A stretch of 52,408 nucleotides of DNA from Polyangiaceae bacterium (GCA_025937785.1 JAICQQ010000036.1:1-52408); one strand, 5' to 3'. Shown: positions 9,758 to 18,295, counted from the stretch's first letter. Notes: generated from the sequence alone by a model not told the origin. Translations and numbers: made by a program.

Positions 9758-10932
9758 GACACTCCCGGGGAGCCTGGTGATGGGTGATTGGACAGGATGC
9801 GGGCGAGCGAGAAGCCGCGTGGAGGTCGGCCGCACACGATGCGGGCGCGATCGCCAGCGCTCGTCTGCAGCGCGTAAAAGCGTGAGATCGTGGCGAGCGG
9901 CAGGCCGTAGAAGCGCTCGAAGACGTGTACGCGGCGCTCGGGGGCGAACGCTTCGTAGAGCAACCGATTGAGCCAGCAACAGTAGCGCTGCTGGCGCGCG
10001 TGAGCTGCTGCCAGCCGGGCCAAGCCCGTGCCGAAGATCGCGCGCGGCTCGTATTGGCGCACGCACTCGGCGAGCTGAAGAGCCGAGGCGAACGAGTACC
10101 CGGTGGTTGGGTGGAACCAGCCCCCCGCGTAGCCAGACACGAGCGGCCCCCGGTCGACAGGGGACTCTGGCACGGCACCGGGGAGCGCGAGCACACCACG
10201 CTCGCGCCGGATCACGCCGTCGATCGCGAAGCCGTTGTCCGCCGCGTAGCGCAGGATGCGGCGTTCGATTTCATCTTCGCAAAGATCGGGCGTCTCGCTG
10301 AAGTAGGTATCTTCGATGAGCACCCGCTGCCGCTCGAACGGCAGCACGTACATGAAGCGCAAGCCCGAGCTCTGCGGGACTCGCGCATCCATCAGAAGCG
10401 GCTCCGAGACGGGCGCAGCGCGCCGCAGGCTGAGCTCGAGACCGAGGAACTTCTGAAAGCGACAGGCGCTGTCTCCCTGGAATCGCTCCGGGCCCCGCCC
10501 GTCCACCACCAGATCGCCGGTGAGCACGGAGCCGTCCTCTAGCAGCGCGCGGTCGGCTGCGACGCGCACGGCACGGCGGCCGAGCACGAGCTGTCCCTGG
10601 GGAGACTGCGCGAACGCCCGCTCGACACAATGGTGGAGCCGAGCGCTCGTGAACGACGCGTACGGCAGCTGCACCCGGCGCGCGAAGCGCGGGAAGCGGA
10701 CCTCGTACGCAGGCCAGCGATGCTCGATCAACGGCTCGACGTAGGCTCGGGCTCCCGCGGGGACGTCCCCCTGATGAAACGACCACGTGTGATTCCCACC
10801 GAGGCGTGTGCCTGCCTCGACCAACGCAATACGGAGCTGCGGCGCGTGAGTGAGCAGCGCTGAAGCGAGCATGGCGTTTGCAAGGCCGCCGCCCACGAGC
10901 ACCACATCGAACGTCTGCACTGAGGGGGGCAT
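9754..10932 (-). CDS. crtY: lycopene cyclase, CrtY (flavoprotein) type
   Basis: Cyclises lycopene ends to beta-rings, giving gamma- or beta-carotene. 392 residues. Nucleotide-binding start DVVLVGGGLANAMLA, then NHTWSFH, QKFLGLE, MDARVPQ, MYVLPF, LIEDTYFS and the conserved GGWFHPTTGYS region, all typical of the proteobacterial CrtY family. Myxococcus xanthus uses a two-part CrtYc/CrtYd cyclase, so this one-piece enzyme marks a different lineage or an acquired gene. First gene of the operon; its ATG is 41 nt from a candidate -10 in the divergent promoter region. Confidence 0.95.
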   Translation of the reverse strand: MPPSVQTFDVVLVGGGLANAMLASALLTHAPQLRIALVEAGTRLGGNHTWSFHQGDVPAGARAYVEPLIEHRWPAYEVRFPRFARRVQLPYASFTSARLHHCVERAFAQSPQGQLVLGRRAVRVAADRALLEDGSVLTGDLVVDGRGPERFQGDSACRFQKFLGLELSLRRAAPVSEPLLMDARVPQSSGLRFMYVLPFERQRVLIEDTYFSETPDLCEDEIERRILRYAADNGFAIDGVIRRERGVLALPGAVPESPVDRGPLVSGYAGGWFHPTTGYSFASALQLAECVRQYEPRAIFGTGLARLAAAHARQQRYCCWLNRLLYEAFAPERRVHVFERFYGLPLATISRFYALQTSAGDRARIVCGRPPRGFSLARILSNHPSPGSPGVS

Positions 10933-11030
10933 CGTTGAAGATCTGTTCAGGTGTTGACGAAGTTTTGTCTAAGTCTTAAAACAGAACTTCTCCCGGTCAA
11001 GACCCACCAGACGATGTTTTGTCTAAAACA
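10933..11030. promoter_or_regulatory. divergent crt / ABC-exporter promoter region with repeated operator-like elements
   Basis: GTTTTGTCTAA occurs twice, at 10962-10972 and 11016-11026, 54 bp apart. The second is the core of a dyad TGTTTT-GTCT-AAAACA (11015-11030); the first sits in a looser dyad GTTTT...AAAAC (10962-10982). For crtY (minus) I see TTGACC (11000-10995), 16 bp, TAAGAC (10978-10973). For the exporter (plus) I see TTGACG (10954-10959), 17 bp, TAAAAC (10977-10982). The elements overlap or flank both promoters, as expected for operators of the CarH-like repressor. The AT-rich composition contrasts with its surroundings. Confidence 0.6.
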
Positions 11031-11832
11031 TGAGCTCATCCACGATGCGCCCCGGAGCGTACTGTCGGCCTCTGAGCTGACAAAGCACTACGGCGGCATT
11101 TGCGCCCTGCGCGACGTGTCGCTGGAGGTCCAGCCAGGGAAGGCCGTGGGGCTATTGGGTCCCAATGGGGCAGGCAAGAGCACGACGCTGTTGCTCTTGG
11201 CCGGCATCCTGAAACCCGATGCGGGAACGATTCGTGTGTTGGGCGACTCGGATCCCACGCGCGCCAGCGTGCGGCGAGCCCTCGGCTACGTGCCCCAGAG
11301 CGTAGCCCTGTACTCCGATTTGACAGCTCGCGAGAACCTGACGCTCTTCGGCAAGCTCTACGGATTGACAGGGAGTCGTCTCTACGAGTGCGTGTCCGAT
11401 GCCCTCGAGCTGGCGCAACTCAGCGATCGGGCCGACGCCAGGGTGCGCACATTTTCTGGCGGAATGCAGCGCCGGCTCAACCTAGCTGCCGCCACGGTGC
11501 ATTCGCCACGCGTGTTGCTGCTGGACGAGCCGACGGTCGGCGTGGACCCACAGTCACGAGCACACCTCTTCCAATGCATCGAAACCCTCAAACAGAGCGG
11601 CGTCGGCATCGTGTATTCGACGCACTATCTCGAAGAGGCCGAGCGGCTGTGCGATACCATCTCGATCATCGATCGAGGGGCGCTCTTGGCCGCCGGGAGC
11701 CGAGACGAGCTGGTGGCACGGTTCGCTGGGCAGCGGCTGGGGAGACGAGGCGCTGGTGAATGCACGAAGCGCTCCTCCGATCTCGAATCCGTCTTCATGA
11801 ACCTCACCGGCCGGAGCTTGAGAGACGCATGA
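11014..11832 (+). CDS. ABC transporter ATP-binding protein (ABC-2 exporter family)
   Basis: About 272 residues from the ATG at 11014. Walker A GPNGAGKS, Q-loop YVPQS, signature FSGGMQRR, Walker B VLLLDEPT and the switch His in YSTHYLEEA are all present; the TRENLTLF-like stretch and sequence style match CcmA/drug-exporter ATPases. The start is uncertain: an in-frame GTG at 10951 would place the start upstream of the predicted -10, no strong ribosome site precedes 11014, and the domain begins ~14 residues later. It overlaps the next gene by 4 bp (ATGA), so it pairs with that permease. Divergent from crtY and sharing its promoter region, it may move a pigment, glycoside or lipid (inference). 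Confidence 0.92.
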   Translation: MFCLKHELIHDAPRSVLSASELTKHYGGICALRDVSLEVQPGKAVGLLGPNGAGKSTTLLLLAGILKPDAGTIRVLGDSDPTRASVRRALGYVPQSVALYSDLTARENLTLFGKLYGLTGSRLYECVSDALELAQLSDRADARVRTFSGGMQRRLNLAAATVHSPRVLLLDEPTVGVDPQSRAHLFQCIETLKQSGVGIVYSTHYLEEAERLCDTISIIDRGALLAAGSRDELVARFAGQRLGRRGAGECTKRSSDLESVFMNLTGRSLRDA

Positions 11833-12923
11833 AGGGCGCGTGGCATCTTGCACTGAAAGACCTGCGCCTGTTGCTGCGAGATCGGGTCGCGCTGTTCTGG
11901 GTGCTTGGGTTTCCGGTCCTGTTCGCGCTGCTCATCGGCGCCGTGGTGCAGGCAGGCCTGAGTGGCGACACGGTGCCCATCAGGGTGATGCTCGTCGACG
12001 CGTGCGACAGCGAGGCCTCGCGGCGGATGACGCGCGAGATCGAGCGCCACCAACGCATCGAGTTGACACCCGCCAGCGCGTCGGAGGCTCGAGCGGCCGT
12101 GCGTCGCGCCGAGGCCGTCGCTTACCTGCACCTGCAACCGACGCCGGGAGAAACGCCCGCAATCCGCGCCGAGCTCGGCTTCGATCCTGCTCGCGAGATT
12201 GAAAGCACGTTCCTCGAGCAGCTGTTCGTACAGACGCTGGCTCGAGCGAGCGGTCGCGCACCGGTGACGGCGTCGGCTGATCTGGGGCTCCGGAAGATCC
12301 CCGTCGCGGCTCGCGCAGCGAGGCCTCGGCGCGCGTTCGACATCGTGTTCCCCTCGGTAGTGTCGTGGGGTCTGATCGGCTGCGCAGCATGTTTTGCCGT
12401 GTCGCTCGTCAGCGAGCGCACTCGCGGCACCTACGTGCGGCTGCGCGCGCTGCCGCTGTCGAGGCGCGTCGTGCTGGCGGGCAAGGCGCTTTCCTCGCTA
12501 CTGGCGAATCTCGCAGTCGCCTCGATCCTGACGTGTATCGGGGTAGTGGCGTTCGGCGTCGAGGTTCTCCATCCATGGCGGCTCTGCATCGCGCTGACCG
12601 CCACCGCGCTCTGCTTCGTCGGCATCACGGTGGCGTTGAGCGTGCTCGGACGCACGGAACAAGCGGTCGCCGGTGCGGGCTGGGCCACGCTGCTGGTGAT
12701 GGCAATGCTGGGGGGGGCGATGGTCCCGCTCTCGCTGCTGCCCGCATGGCTGCTCGATCTGAGCCATCTCAGCCCGGTCAAGTGGGGCATCTTGGCCTTG
12801 GAAGGCGCCAGCTGGCGTGATTTTTCAGCCGCAGAGCTGGCAGTCCCCTGCGCAGTACTGCTGGGCGTCGGCGTGGTCAGCTTCGTCGCCGGCGCCCTCG
12901 TCTTCGAAAGCACGGAAAGCTGA
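11829..12923 (+). CDS. ABC-2 type transporter permease
   Basis: 364 residues from the ATG at 11829, overlapping the ATPase stop. One N-terminal transmembrane helix (VALFWVLGFPVLFALLIG), a large extracytoplasmic region of ~130 residues, then five or so C-terminal helices including the conserved ERTRGTYVRLRALPLSR region before them. This is the standard YhfP/ABC2_membrane_3-like layout of DrrB/NatB relatives, which act as homodimers with the partner ATPase. Substrate unknown; the neighbouring glycosyltransferase and crt operon suggest a carotenoid-linked or lipid substrate. Confidence 0.9.
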   Translation: MKGAWHLALKDLRLLLRDRVALFWVLGFPVLFALLIGAVVQAGLSGDTVPIRVMLVDACDSEASRRMTREIERHQRIELTPASASEARAAVRRAEAVAYLHLQPTPGETPAIRAELGFDPAREIESTFLEQLFVQTLARASGRAPVTASADLGLRKIPVAARAARPRRAFDIVFPSVVSWGLIGCAACFAVSLVSERTRGTYVRLRALPLSRRVVLAGKALSSLLANLAVASILTCIGVVAFGVEVLHPWRLCIALTATALCFVGITVALSVLGRTEQAVAGAGWATLLVMAMLGGAMVPLSLLPAWLLDLSHLSPVKWGILALEGASWRDFSAAELAVPCAVLLGVGVVSFVAGALVFESTES

Positions 12924-12940
12924 TAGCGAGAAAGGCATCC

Positions 12941-14227
12941 ATGAAACATCGCATCCTGTTCGTGGCAGAGAACATCACCCTGGCCCAGGTCGTGCGGCTC
13001 GCGGTCTTGGCGCGATCCCTCGACCGGGAACGCTACGAGGTCCATTTCGCCAGCTCACACTTCGATCCGCTCGTGTTCGCCGAGCTCGACGTCGAGCAGC
13101 ACCCGCTGCAAACGCTGGACAAGGCACGCGTCGAGCACTGCCTGGCCCGCGGCAAGCGCATCTACGAGAAGAAGACGCTGCTCGACTACGTGCGCGCCGA
13201 CCTGGAGCTGATCGGGCGCGTGCGCCCTGCCCTGATCATCGGCGATTTCAGACTTTCCCTAGGTATCAGCGCCCCCGTCAGCGGGGTGCCTCACGCGGCG
13301 CTGATCAACGCCTACTTCAGTCCTTATCGGCGTGACGCGCGTGTCCCCGTGCCCGACCACCCTATCGTCGAGCTTTTGGGGGAGGAACTGACGGAGCGTT
13401 ACTTTCCGAGGGCAATACCGAAAGTGTTCGCACACTTCGCCGAACCCATCAATGCCGTGCGTCGCCACTACGGCCTGCCGTCCATCGGCAGCTTGGAGCA
13501 GGTGCTCACGTTTGGTGACTATACTCTCTACCCCGACGTTCCCGAGCTGGTGCCCGTCCAAAACGCCCCAGCTTCGCACTTGTATATCGGGCCGGTGCTC
13601 TGGTCCCCCCAGGTGGATTTCGACGAACGCTGGCTCGAGTCGCCTGACCGAGACCGAGCGCTGGTCTACGCTACGCTCGGATCGTCGGGCAATGTCGCGG
13701 TCTTGCCCGCCGTGCTCGAAGCTTTGTCTCGCCTTCCTGTCCGCGTCATCCTCGCCACCGCCGGCCGTGTCGAGCCGAACCAGCTACCCGCGAACGTGAC
13801 GGCCCGCCCCTTCGTGCCCGGCGAACGCCTCGCCCGCGCCGCCTCGGTCGTGATCTCGAACGGGGGGAGCACCACGGGTTACCAAGCCCTCGCCAGCGGC
13901 ACGCCCGTCGTCGGCATCGCTTCCAACCTCGACCAATACCTGGCGATGCAAGCCATCGAGCGCGTCGGCGCAGGCGTATGCGTGAAAGCGCGCCGAGCAT
14001 CCGCGGCGGCCGTGTTGGAAGCCGTGAACCAGGTGTTGAACAACCCGGCCTATGAGCGCTCGGCGCGGGGGATCGCGAATAACTTTGCCAACTATCCAGC
14101 CGGCGAATTGTTTCCGACCTTCGTGCGACGGGCGGTGGATCACGCCAGCACCAGCAATACCTCGCCGCTCACGGTTTCATCGCCGCGCAAAACCGCAGTC
14201 GAACGAAAGGCCGGCGCATTCAAATAA
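12941..14227 (+). CDS. UGT/MGT-type glycosyltransferase, candidate CrtX-like carotenoid glycosyltransferase
   Basis: 428 residues, GT-B fold of family GT1. The N-terminal acceptor domain starts RILFVAENITLAQVVRLAVLA. The C-terminal donor domain has VYATLGSSGNVAVLP, VTARPFVPGERLARAASVVI and SNGGSTTGYQALASGTPVVGI, corresponding to the UDP-sugar signature, with Asn/Gly where many family members have HGG. It starts 17 bp after the permease, in the same unit. Myxobacteria make carotenoid glycosides, and zeaxanthin glucosyltransferase CrtX belongs to this family, so a carotenoid acceptor is a reasonable inference. Macrolide- or sterol-type acceptors remain possible. Residues after ~400 are a Ser/Thr-rich tail. 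Confidence 0.88.
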   Translation: MKHRILFVAENITLAQVVRLAVLARSLDRERYEVHFASSHFDPLVFAELDVEQHPLQTLDKARVEHCLARGKRIYEKKTLLDYVRADLELIGRVRPALIIGDFRLSLGISAPVSGVPHAALINAYFSPYRRDARVPVPDHPIVELLGEELTERYFPRAIPKVFAHFAEPINAVRRHYGLPSIGSLEQVLTFGDYTLYPDVPELVPVQNAPASHLYIGPVLWSPQVDFDERWLESPDRDRALVYATLGSSGNVAVLPAVLEALSRLPVRVILATAGRVEPNQLPANVTARPFVPGERLARAASVVISNGGSTTGYQALASGTPVVGIASNLDQYLAMQAIERVGAGVCVKARRASAAAVLEAVNQVLNNPAYERSARGIANNFANYPAGELFPTFVRRAVDHASTSNTSPLTVSSPRKTAVERKAGAFK

Positions 14228-14366
14228 CTTTGAATGCTCCGTCAGATAAGCGCGGCGCGCCATGACGCCACGGCGAACGCTGCACGGCGCAAACCCTCGA
14301 AAGTGACGATTCCCGTTTGTGCTCGAGACGCGAGTCACCTTATGCTTCGTCAGAGAGGGACCAAGG

Positions 14367-15170
14367 ATGAAATCCTACGTTGGAGTGTCCAAGCACCGGG
14401 CACAAGGCAGATACACGGCGGTACTCGAAGGCATCACACTCGGCTCATGGAGCACGGCCAAGGCGGCGGCCATCGCGAGAGATCGAGCAATTCTCCACCT
14501 GGGTTACCAGGCTGATCTCCAAGTACCGAAGGAAGCCAAGCGACGCGGGCCGGCATCGCCGGAAGATCTGCGACGCGAAGCTCAACTCATCTATCGTAAG
14601 AACTCGCGCTACCCGCGGCGCTACATCGGGCTATCCTACGTCGCGGCACGCGATTCGTGGGCGGCCAGCTGCACGCACAACGGCAAGCGCATCCAGATTG
14701 GCAACTACGCCACCGCCAAAGAAGCAGCAGAAGCCCGCGACCGACTGGCTCGTTTCATGCTCGGCAACGAAGCCATCCTGAACTTTCCGGAACGTCCGCT
14801 GACAGCGGCCTCCCCCAGGCAGCTGAGCCGCGAGCTCATCACGACCAACAAGCTGCGCAAGCACCGACAGAAGGCCAAGCGTCACAAGAGCCGACCACCT
14901 GGTGAGTACCATGGCTACATCGGGGTCTTGTACATCGCGCCCACCAACCGCTGGCAAGCCAGCGTGACTCACGACGGCGTGAGCTACCAGGTGAACTCGT
15001 ACGACACCGAGACTGAAGCCGCCGAAGCTCGCGATCGGCTCGCGAAGTTCTTGAAGGGGCGCGAAGCAGTGCTGAACTTCCCAGACCGCCGGCTCAAGGC
15101 GGCATCCCTCGATCAGCTACGAGAAGAGCGGCGAGCCGATCGGGAACGCCGCAGGCGCCTCCAAAGCTGA
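14367..15170 (+). CDS. protein with three tandem AP2/ERF-like DNA-binding domains
   Basis: 267 residues from the ATG at 14367, preceded by GAGAGGGACCAAGG. Three AP2-like units lie at ~3-54, ~86-141 and ~184-239. Units 2 and 3 read YIG(L/V).Y......W.A...H.G......Y.T..EAAEARDRLA(R/K)F..G.EA(I/V)LNFP, the plant ERF pattern down to the terminal LNFP; unit 1 is more divergent (Tyr for the core Trp, no LNFP). Linkers are basic (KLRKHRQKAKRHKSRP). Bacterial AP2 domains are mostly known beside HNH homing endonucleases, but no nuclease motif is present here, so this looks like a free DNA-binding protein. It stands alone between the glycosyltransferase and a lipoprotein gene. Target unknown. Confidence 0.85.
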   Translation: MKSYVGVSKHRAQGRYTAVLEGITLGSWSTAKAAAIARDRAILHLGYQADLQVPKEAKRRGPASPEDLRREAQLIYRKNSRYPRRYIGLSYVAARDSWAASCTHNGKRIQIGNYATAKEAAEARDRLARFMLGNEAILNFPERPLTAASPRQLSRELITTNKLRKHRQKAKRHKSRPPGEYHGYIGVLYIAPTNRWQASVTHDGVSYQVNSYDTETEAAEARDRLAKFLKGREAVLNFPDRRLKAASLDQLREERRADRERRRRLQS

Positions 15171-15327
15171 TCGCGCGAGTAAGGCAGACGGCGGCGGGGG
15201 CGCAGCCGCGGCACCGGTGTGCTCTATCCACCCGAGCTGGGCTTGTCAGACAGTTCCCGAGTCGAGCCCACTCATTGTCGTGAGGCCGTATTATTCCGAA
15301 GGGGTCTCGTCCGTCATTTTCTGGGCC

Positions 15328-16479
15328 ATGTCTGGGAAATGTTCGCTTCGAGCTGGGTTGTTGATCGGATTCGTCGGCGCAGGTGCGCTCGGTGCTTGTG
15401 GTGGAGGTGCCACGCCTCCGCCCAAAGCCGCGGCCCCCCCGGAACTCGCCCACTTGGCGAAAGAGCGAAAGTCGATGCAGGACGCCTGGGAGGCCAAGGA
15501 CTCCGGCATTCGCGATCGCTGCGAGCTCTCGGACGGCGACTGCATGATGGAGGTGCGCGATCAGCGCTTCGAGCTGCTCAGCACCCAGAGCTTTCCTCAG
15601 TGCGACGCCAAATCGGGCGCTGAACGCGAGCGCTGCGAAGAGAACGCGGCGGTCGAACAAGGCTTGGGCAAAGAAATGGTCAGCCTGTACCAGTTCCACA
15701 ACAAGTGCATGAGCCAGTTGCTCGAATGCACCGCCAAGCTCGAGGCCGAAGCCCTGGAGAAGATGAAGGTCGCCCGGGCAGAAGTGCGCAAAGCGACGAT
15801 CCAGGCCATGAGCAAGAGCGAATCGGCTCACGTCGAAGCCGTAGCCGCCAAGGAAGGCGTGGCCTACCTACGCTCCACGATGCACCCGAAGGAAGAAGGG
15901 GCGTGCATCAACCTCGAGGCCGTGAGTCAGTGTTTGGCATCCAACAAGAGCAAGTTCGGCGAGCTCGACGCAGAGCTCCGCAAAGAGGATGGCGACTACG
16001 ACGAAAGCTTCGCCGCGAGCGTGTTCCAGGAAGCGAATCAAGCGGAAGCGGAGTGCTACACGCCCGAGTTCGAGTGCCTGCTCGATCGCGCCAAGCGCCA
16101 TGGCGGCAGCGCGGAAACAGACCGTGGCTTGAAGAAGAACCTCGAGCTGCTCAAGCAGCGGGAGCGTCTTAGCATGCGCGTCTCGGAAGAAACCGCAGCC
16201 AACTGCAAGAGCACTCGAGTGGCCAAGCACCAGCAGAGCGTCATCGCCGCGTACACCACCTATGCGCGGCAACCCGTGCTGTTCTTCTTGAAGAAGCTGC
16301 ACCAGGCCTTCTACGACATGCACCAGGACCAGGTGTCGTGCTTGCGAAGCCTGTCCGAAAGCGCGCCCGAAAAACCTGCGCCCGCGCCGGCACCCGCCGC
16401 GCCAGCGCCGGGCAAGCCCGCAAAACCGCCGGCGCCGCCCGCCCAGACGAAAGACTCGCTGCTGCAGGCCAAGCGCTGA
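15328..16479 (+). CDS. coiled-coil lipoprotein of unknown function
   Basis: 383 residues from the ATG at 15328; the open frame extends upstream without a likely start. The signal peptide ends with lipobox LGAC (Cys24), followed by GGGATPPPKAAAPPE. Residues ~40-350 are charged and helical (Glu/Lys/Ala-rich, with paired cysteines such as CELSDGDC and CYTPEFEC at intervals), and the C-terminus is a Pro/Ala-rich tail. Probably an envelope protein anchored to the outer membrane. No family recognised. A small GCCCA-GGC-TGGGC hairpin follows the stop. Confidence 0.85.
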   Translation: MSGKCSLRAGLLIGFVGAGALGACGGGATPPPKAAAPPELAHLAKERKSMQDAWEAKDSGIRDRCELSDGDCMMEVRDQRFELLSTQSFPQCDAKSGAERERCEENAAVEQGLGKEMVSLYQFHNKCMSQLLECTAKLEAEALEKMKVARAEVRKATIQAMSKSESAHVEAVAAKEGVAYLRSTMHPKEEGACINLEAVSQCLASNKSKFGELDAELRKEDGDYDESFAASVFQEANQAEAECYTPEFECLLDRAKRHGGSAETDRGLKKNLELLKQRERLSMRVSEETAANCKSTRVAKHQQSVIAAYTTYARQPVLFFLKKLHQAFYDMHQDQVSCLRSLSESAPEKPAPAPAPAAPAPGKPAKPPAPPAQTKDSLLQAKR

Positions 16480-16538
16480 ACCTCAGGGCACCTGCCCAGG
16501 CTGGGCGCGTCGGCGGCTGAGTGGTAACCTGGCTCGCG

Positions 16539-16724
16539 ATGAGTCAGACCCCAGCCACGTGCCCACACTGCGGCGAACCGGTCGACACCGCGGTCGATCC
16601 CGGCGGCGGCGAGCATCAGAGCTACATCGAGGACTGCGCGGTGTGCTGTCGCCCCATGTCGATCACCGCCTGGTACGACCCCGACGCCAACGAGTTCGTC
16701 GTGGAAGCGTCACCCGAGGTGTGA
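16539..16724 (+). CDS. CPxCG-motif cysteine-rich small protein
   Basis: 61 residues from the ATG at 16539. CPHCGE at the N-terminus and EDCAVCCRPM in the middle give a four-Cys zinc-ribbon-like pattern, with the ending WYDPDANEFVVEAS. This matches the Cys_rich_CPXG family of small proteins found widely in Gammaproteobacteria and myxobacteria; function unknown, probably zinc-binding. An in-frame upstream start at 16521 would add six residues. Confidence 0.85.
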   Translation: MSQTPATCPHCGEPVDTAVDPGGGEHQSYIEDCAVCCRPMSITAWYDPDANEFVVEASPEV

Positions 16725-16749
16725 CGCACGAACATCCAGGTCACTTCGG

Positions 16750-17694
16750 TCAGCGCTGCGGGTTCGCGCTCGAGTGCTTCGCCCACTCGAACTCCGCCGC
16801 CATCGGCAGATGGTCCGAAAGGTCGCGACCCTCGGCGTCGACGAAGCGCGTATCCGCACGCCAGGCCCGCGGCTTCAGCGATACCCGCGCCGAGCTCCGA
16901 TACAGCACCCGGTCGAGGTTGGCGCCGCGACAGGTGAACTCGCGACAGACCTCGCTGAGCCCGGTAGAGCGCTTGAACCTGCGGAGGATCTCCCGGTCCC
17001 GAGCGTCCGAGTCGTCGAGGTTGGTGTCTCCCGCGACGATCAGCGCGCTGCCCGTGAAGTGGCGGCTAATGTAGTCCGCGAGCTGCGCGAACCCCGTCCG
17101 CCTCGCCTCGACGTCTCCCTCGGAGTGGCCGGCATCGCCGTGCACATTGAAGACGACCACACGGGCGCCGTGGGCAAGCGTCAGCTCGGCCGCCGAGAAA
17201 CCCTTCTCTGCGAAGCAGTCGCTCAGTGCGAGCAGGTAGCCGTTGCATGCCTGCCAGCGAACGCGCGCGTTGGACTCGACCGGAAAACGCGAAAGCACGG
17301 CGAGACCGTCCCCGAACATGGTCGAACGCGGATACTTGGGTGACTCTTGGTAGCGATGATCGACGTGCTCGACGAGCTCGGCATGATAGGCGAAGTCTTC
17401 CTGAGCGACCACCACGTCGTAGTGGTTCAAGAGCGGACTCAGACGGGTCGTGTTGACACTCGGATCGGAAGACGACAGCATGCCCGGCAGCCCGGCGACG
17501 TTATACGTCAGCAAGCGCAATCTGCCGGCCGTGGCTGCAGGCTGATAGACGGACGATCGGGCGCTCCGATCGGGTCGGGGCGCGACGACCTCGCCATCCG
17601 CAGCGCGCACTCGTCCACCGGCGCCGAAGAGGAGCGCGACACACACAGGGAGCGCCCACAGCCACTTCAACCCACCACGCGCACGCCAGGACAC
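16750..17694 (-). CDS. secreted endonuclease/exonuclease/phosphatase-fold hydrolase
   Basis: 314 residues from the GTG at 17694, chosen because it gives a normal signal peptide (short RARGGLK n-region, LWALPVCVALLF core, cleavage after RVRA). A GTG at 17742 or a TTG at 17931 would give long N-terminal extensions; none has a good ribosome site. EEP-fold metal and catalytic residues are all present: Asn in LLTYNVAG, Glu in VAQEDFAYH, His in VFNVHGDAG, Asp-Asn in VAGDTNLDD, and the terminal SDHLPM. The family includes DNase I, sphingomyelinase C and inositol phosphatases. The secreted form and YNVAGLPG start favour a phospholipase/sphingomyelinase-like or nuclease role, but the substrate cannot be read. 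Confidence 0.88.
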   Translation of the reverse strand: MSWRARGGLKWLWALPVCVALLFGAGGRVRAADGEVVAPRPDRSARSSVYQPAATAGRLRLLTYNVAGLPGMLSSSDPSVNTTRLSPLLNHYDVVVAQEDFAYHAELVEHVDHRYQESPKYPRSTMFGDGLAVLSRFPVESNARVRWQACNGYLLALSDCFAEKGFSAAELTLAHGARVVVFNVHGDAGHSEGDVEARRTGFAQLADYISRHFTGSALIVAGDTNLDDSDARDREILRRFKRSTGLSEVCREFTCRGANLDRVLYRSSARVSLKPRAWRADTRFVDAEGRDLSDHLPMAAEFEWAKHSSANPQR

Positions 17695-17944
17695 ACGACG
17701 ACTGGTCAAACCAGCTGAAATCAAAGCGTTCTTGAAGCTCACGGGCGGAGCGAAAGAGCACGAAGCGTTCCAGCGCGGGCACGCGGGCAAACCCCGAGAA
17801 CTCCTCAACGGCGGCTGCAGGGGCGCCCGATGGGTGTTGCCACCATTCACAGTCTTCAGCCCGCCCGTGACGCCCGCGCCACACCCAGCCCACGAACAGC
17901 CCTGGCTCGAACGCTGCCGATTCTCGCTCAATGCGATGACGACG

Positions 17945-18295
17945 TCAGACTCTCGCCGCGTAGTCAGCTTCTCGGAACCCGACCAACACGAAGCCGTCCC
18001 CGAACACCAATGGGCGCTTGATGAGCTTTCCGTCGCGCCCGAGCGCCTCCAGCGCCTGTGCTTCGGTCATACCGTCGAGCTTCGCCTTGAAGTTGCCCGT
18101 CCGATAAGACTGCCCCGAGGTGTTGAAGAACTTGGCCACGGGCAGACCGCTCTGCTTCAGGGCCAGCTTCAGCTTCGACAGGCTCGGTGGTTTGGCGACG
18201 ATGTCGATCAGCCGATACTCGACGCCGCGAGCGTCGAGCCACTTCAGCGCCTTCTTGCAGGTGCCGCATTTCGGGTAGTGAAACACCTCGAGCAT
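17945..18295 (-). CDS. Spx/MgsR/ArsC-family thioredoxin-fold protein
   Basis: 116 residues. Starts MLEVFHYPKCGTCKKALKWL with the CxxC pair Cys10/Cys13, then IDIVAKPPS and the conserved LIKRPLVFGDGFVLVGF region. The KRPL arginine and FR near the end match the YffB/MgsR branch of the arsenate-reductase-like family. In Proteobacteria such proteins are thiol-disulfide redox proteins of uncertain role; they are not necessarily arsenate reductases, and no ars genes are nearby. Confidence 0.88.
   Translation of the reverse strand: MLEVFHYPKCGTCKKALKWLDARGVEYRLIDIVAKPPSLSKLKLALKQSGLPVAKFFNTSGQSYRTGNFKAKLDGMTEAQALEALGRDGKLIKRPLVFGDGFVLVGFREADYAARV

Noticed and set aside
10951..11013. GTG at 10951 as the start of the ABC ATPase
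   Set aside because: It would lie upstream of the predicted plus-strand -35/-10 and add residues with no family similarity; the ATG at 11014 is preferred, though not certain.
16494..16506. Short GCCCA-GGC-TGGGC hairpin after the coiled-coil lipoprotein gene
   Set aside because: Five-bp stem with a 3-nt loop and no T-run; too weak to call a terminator.
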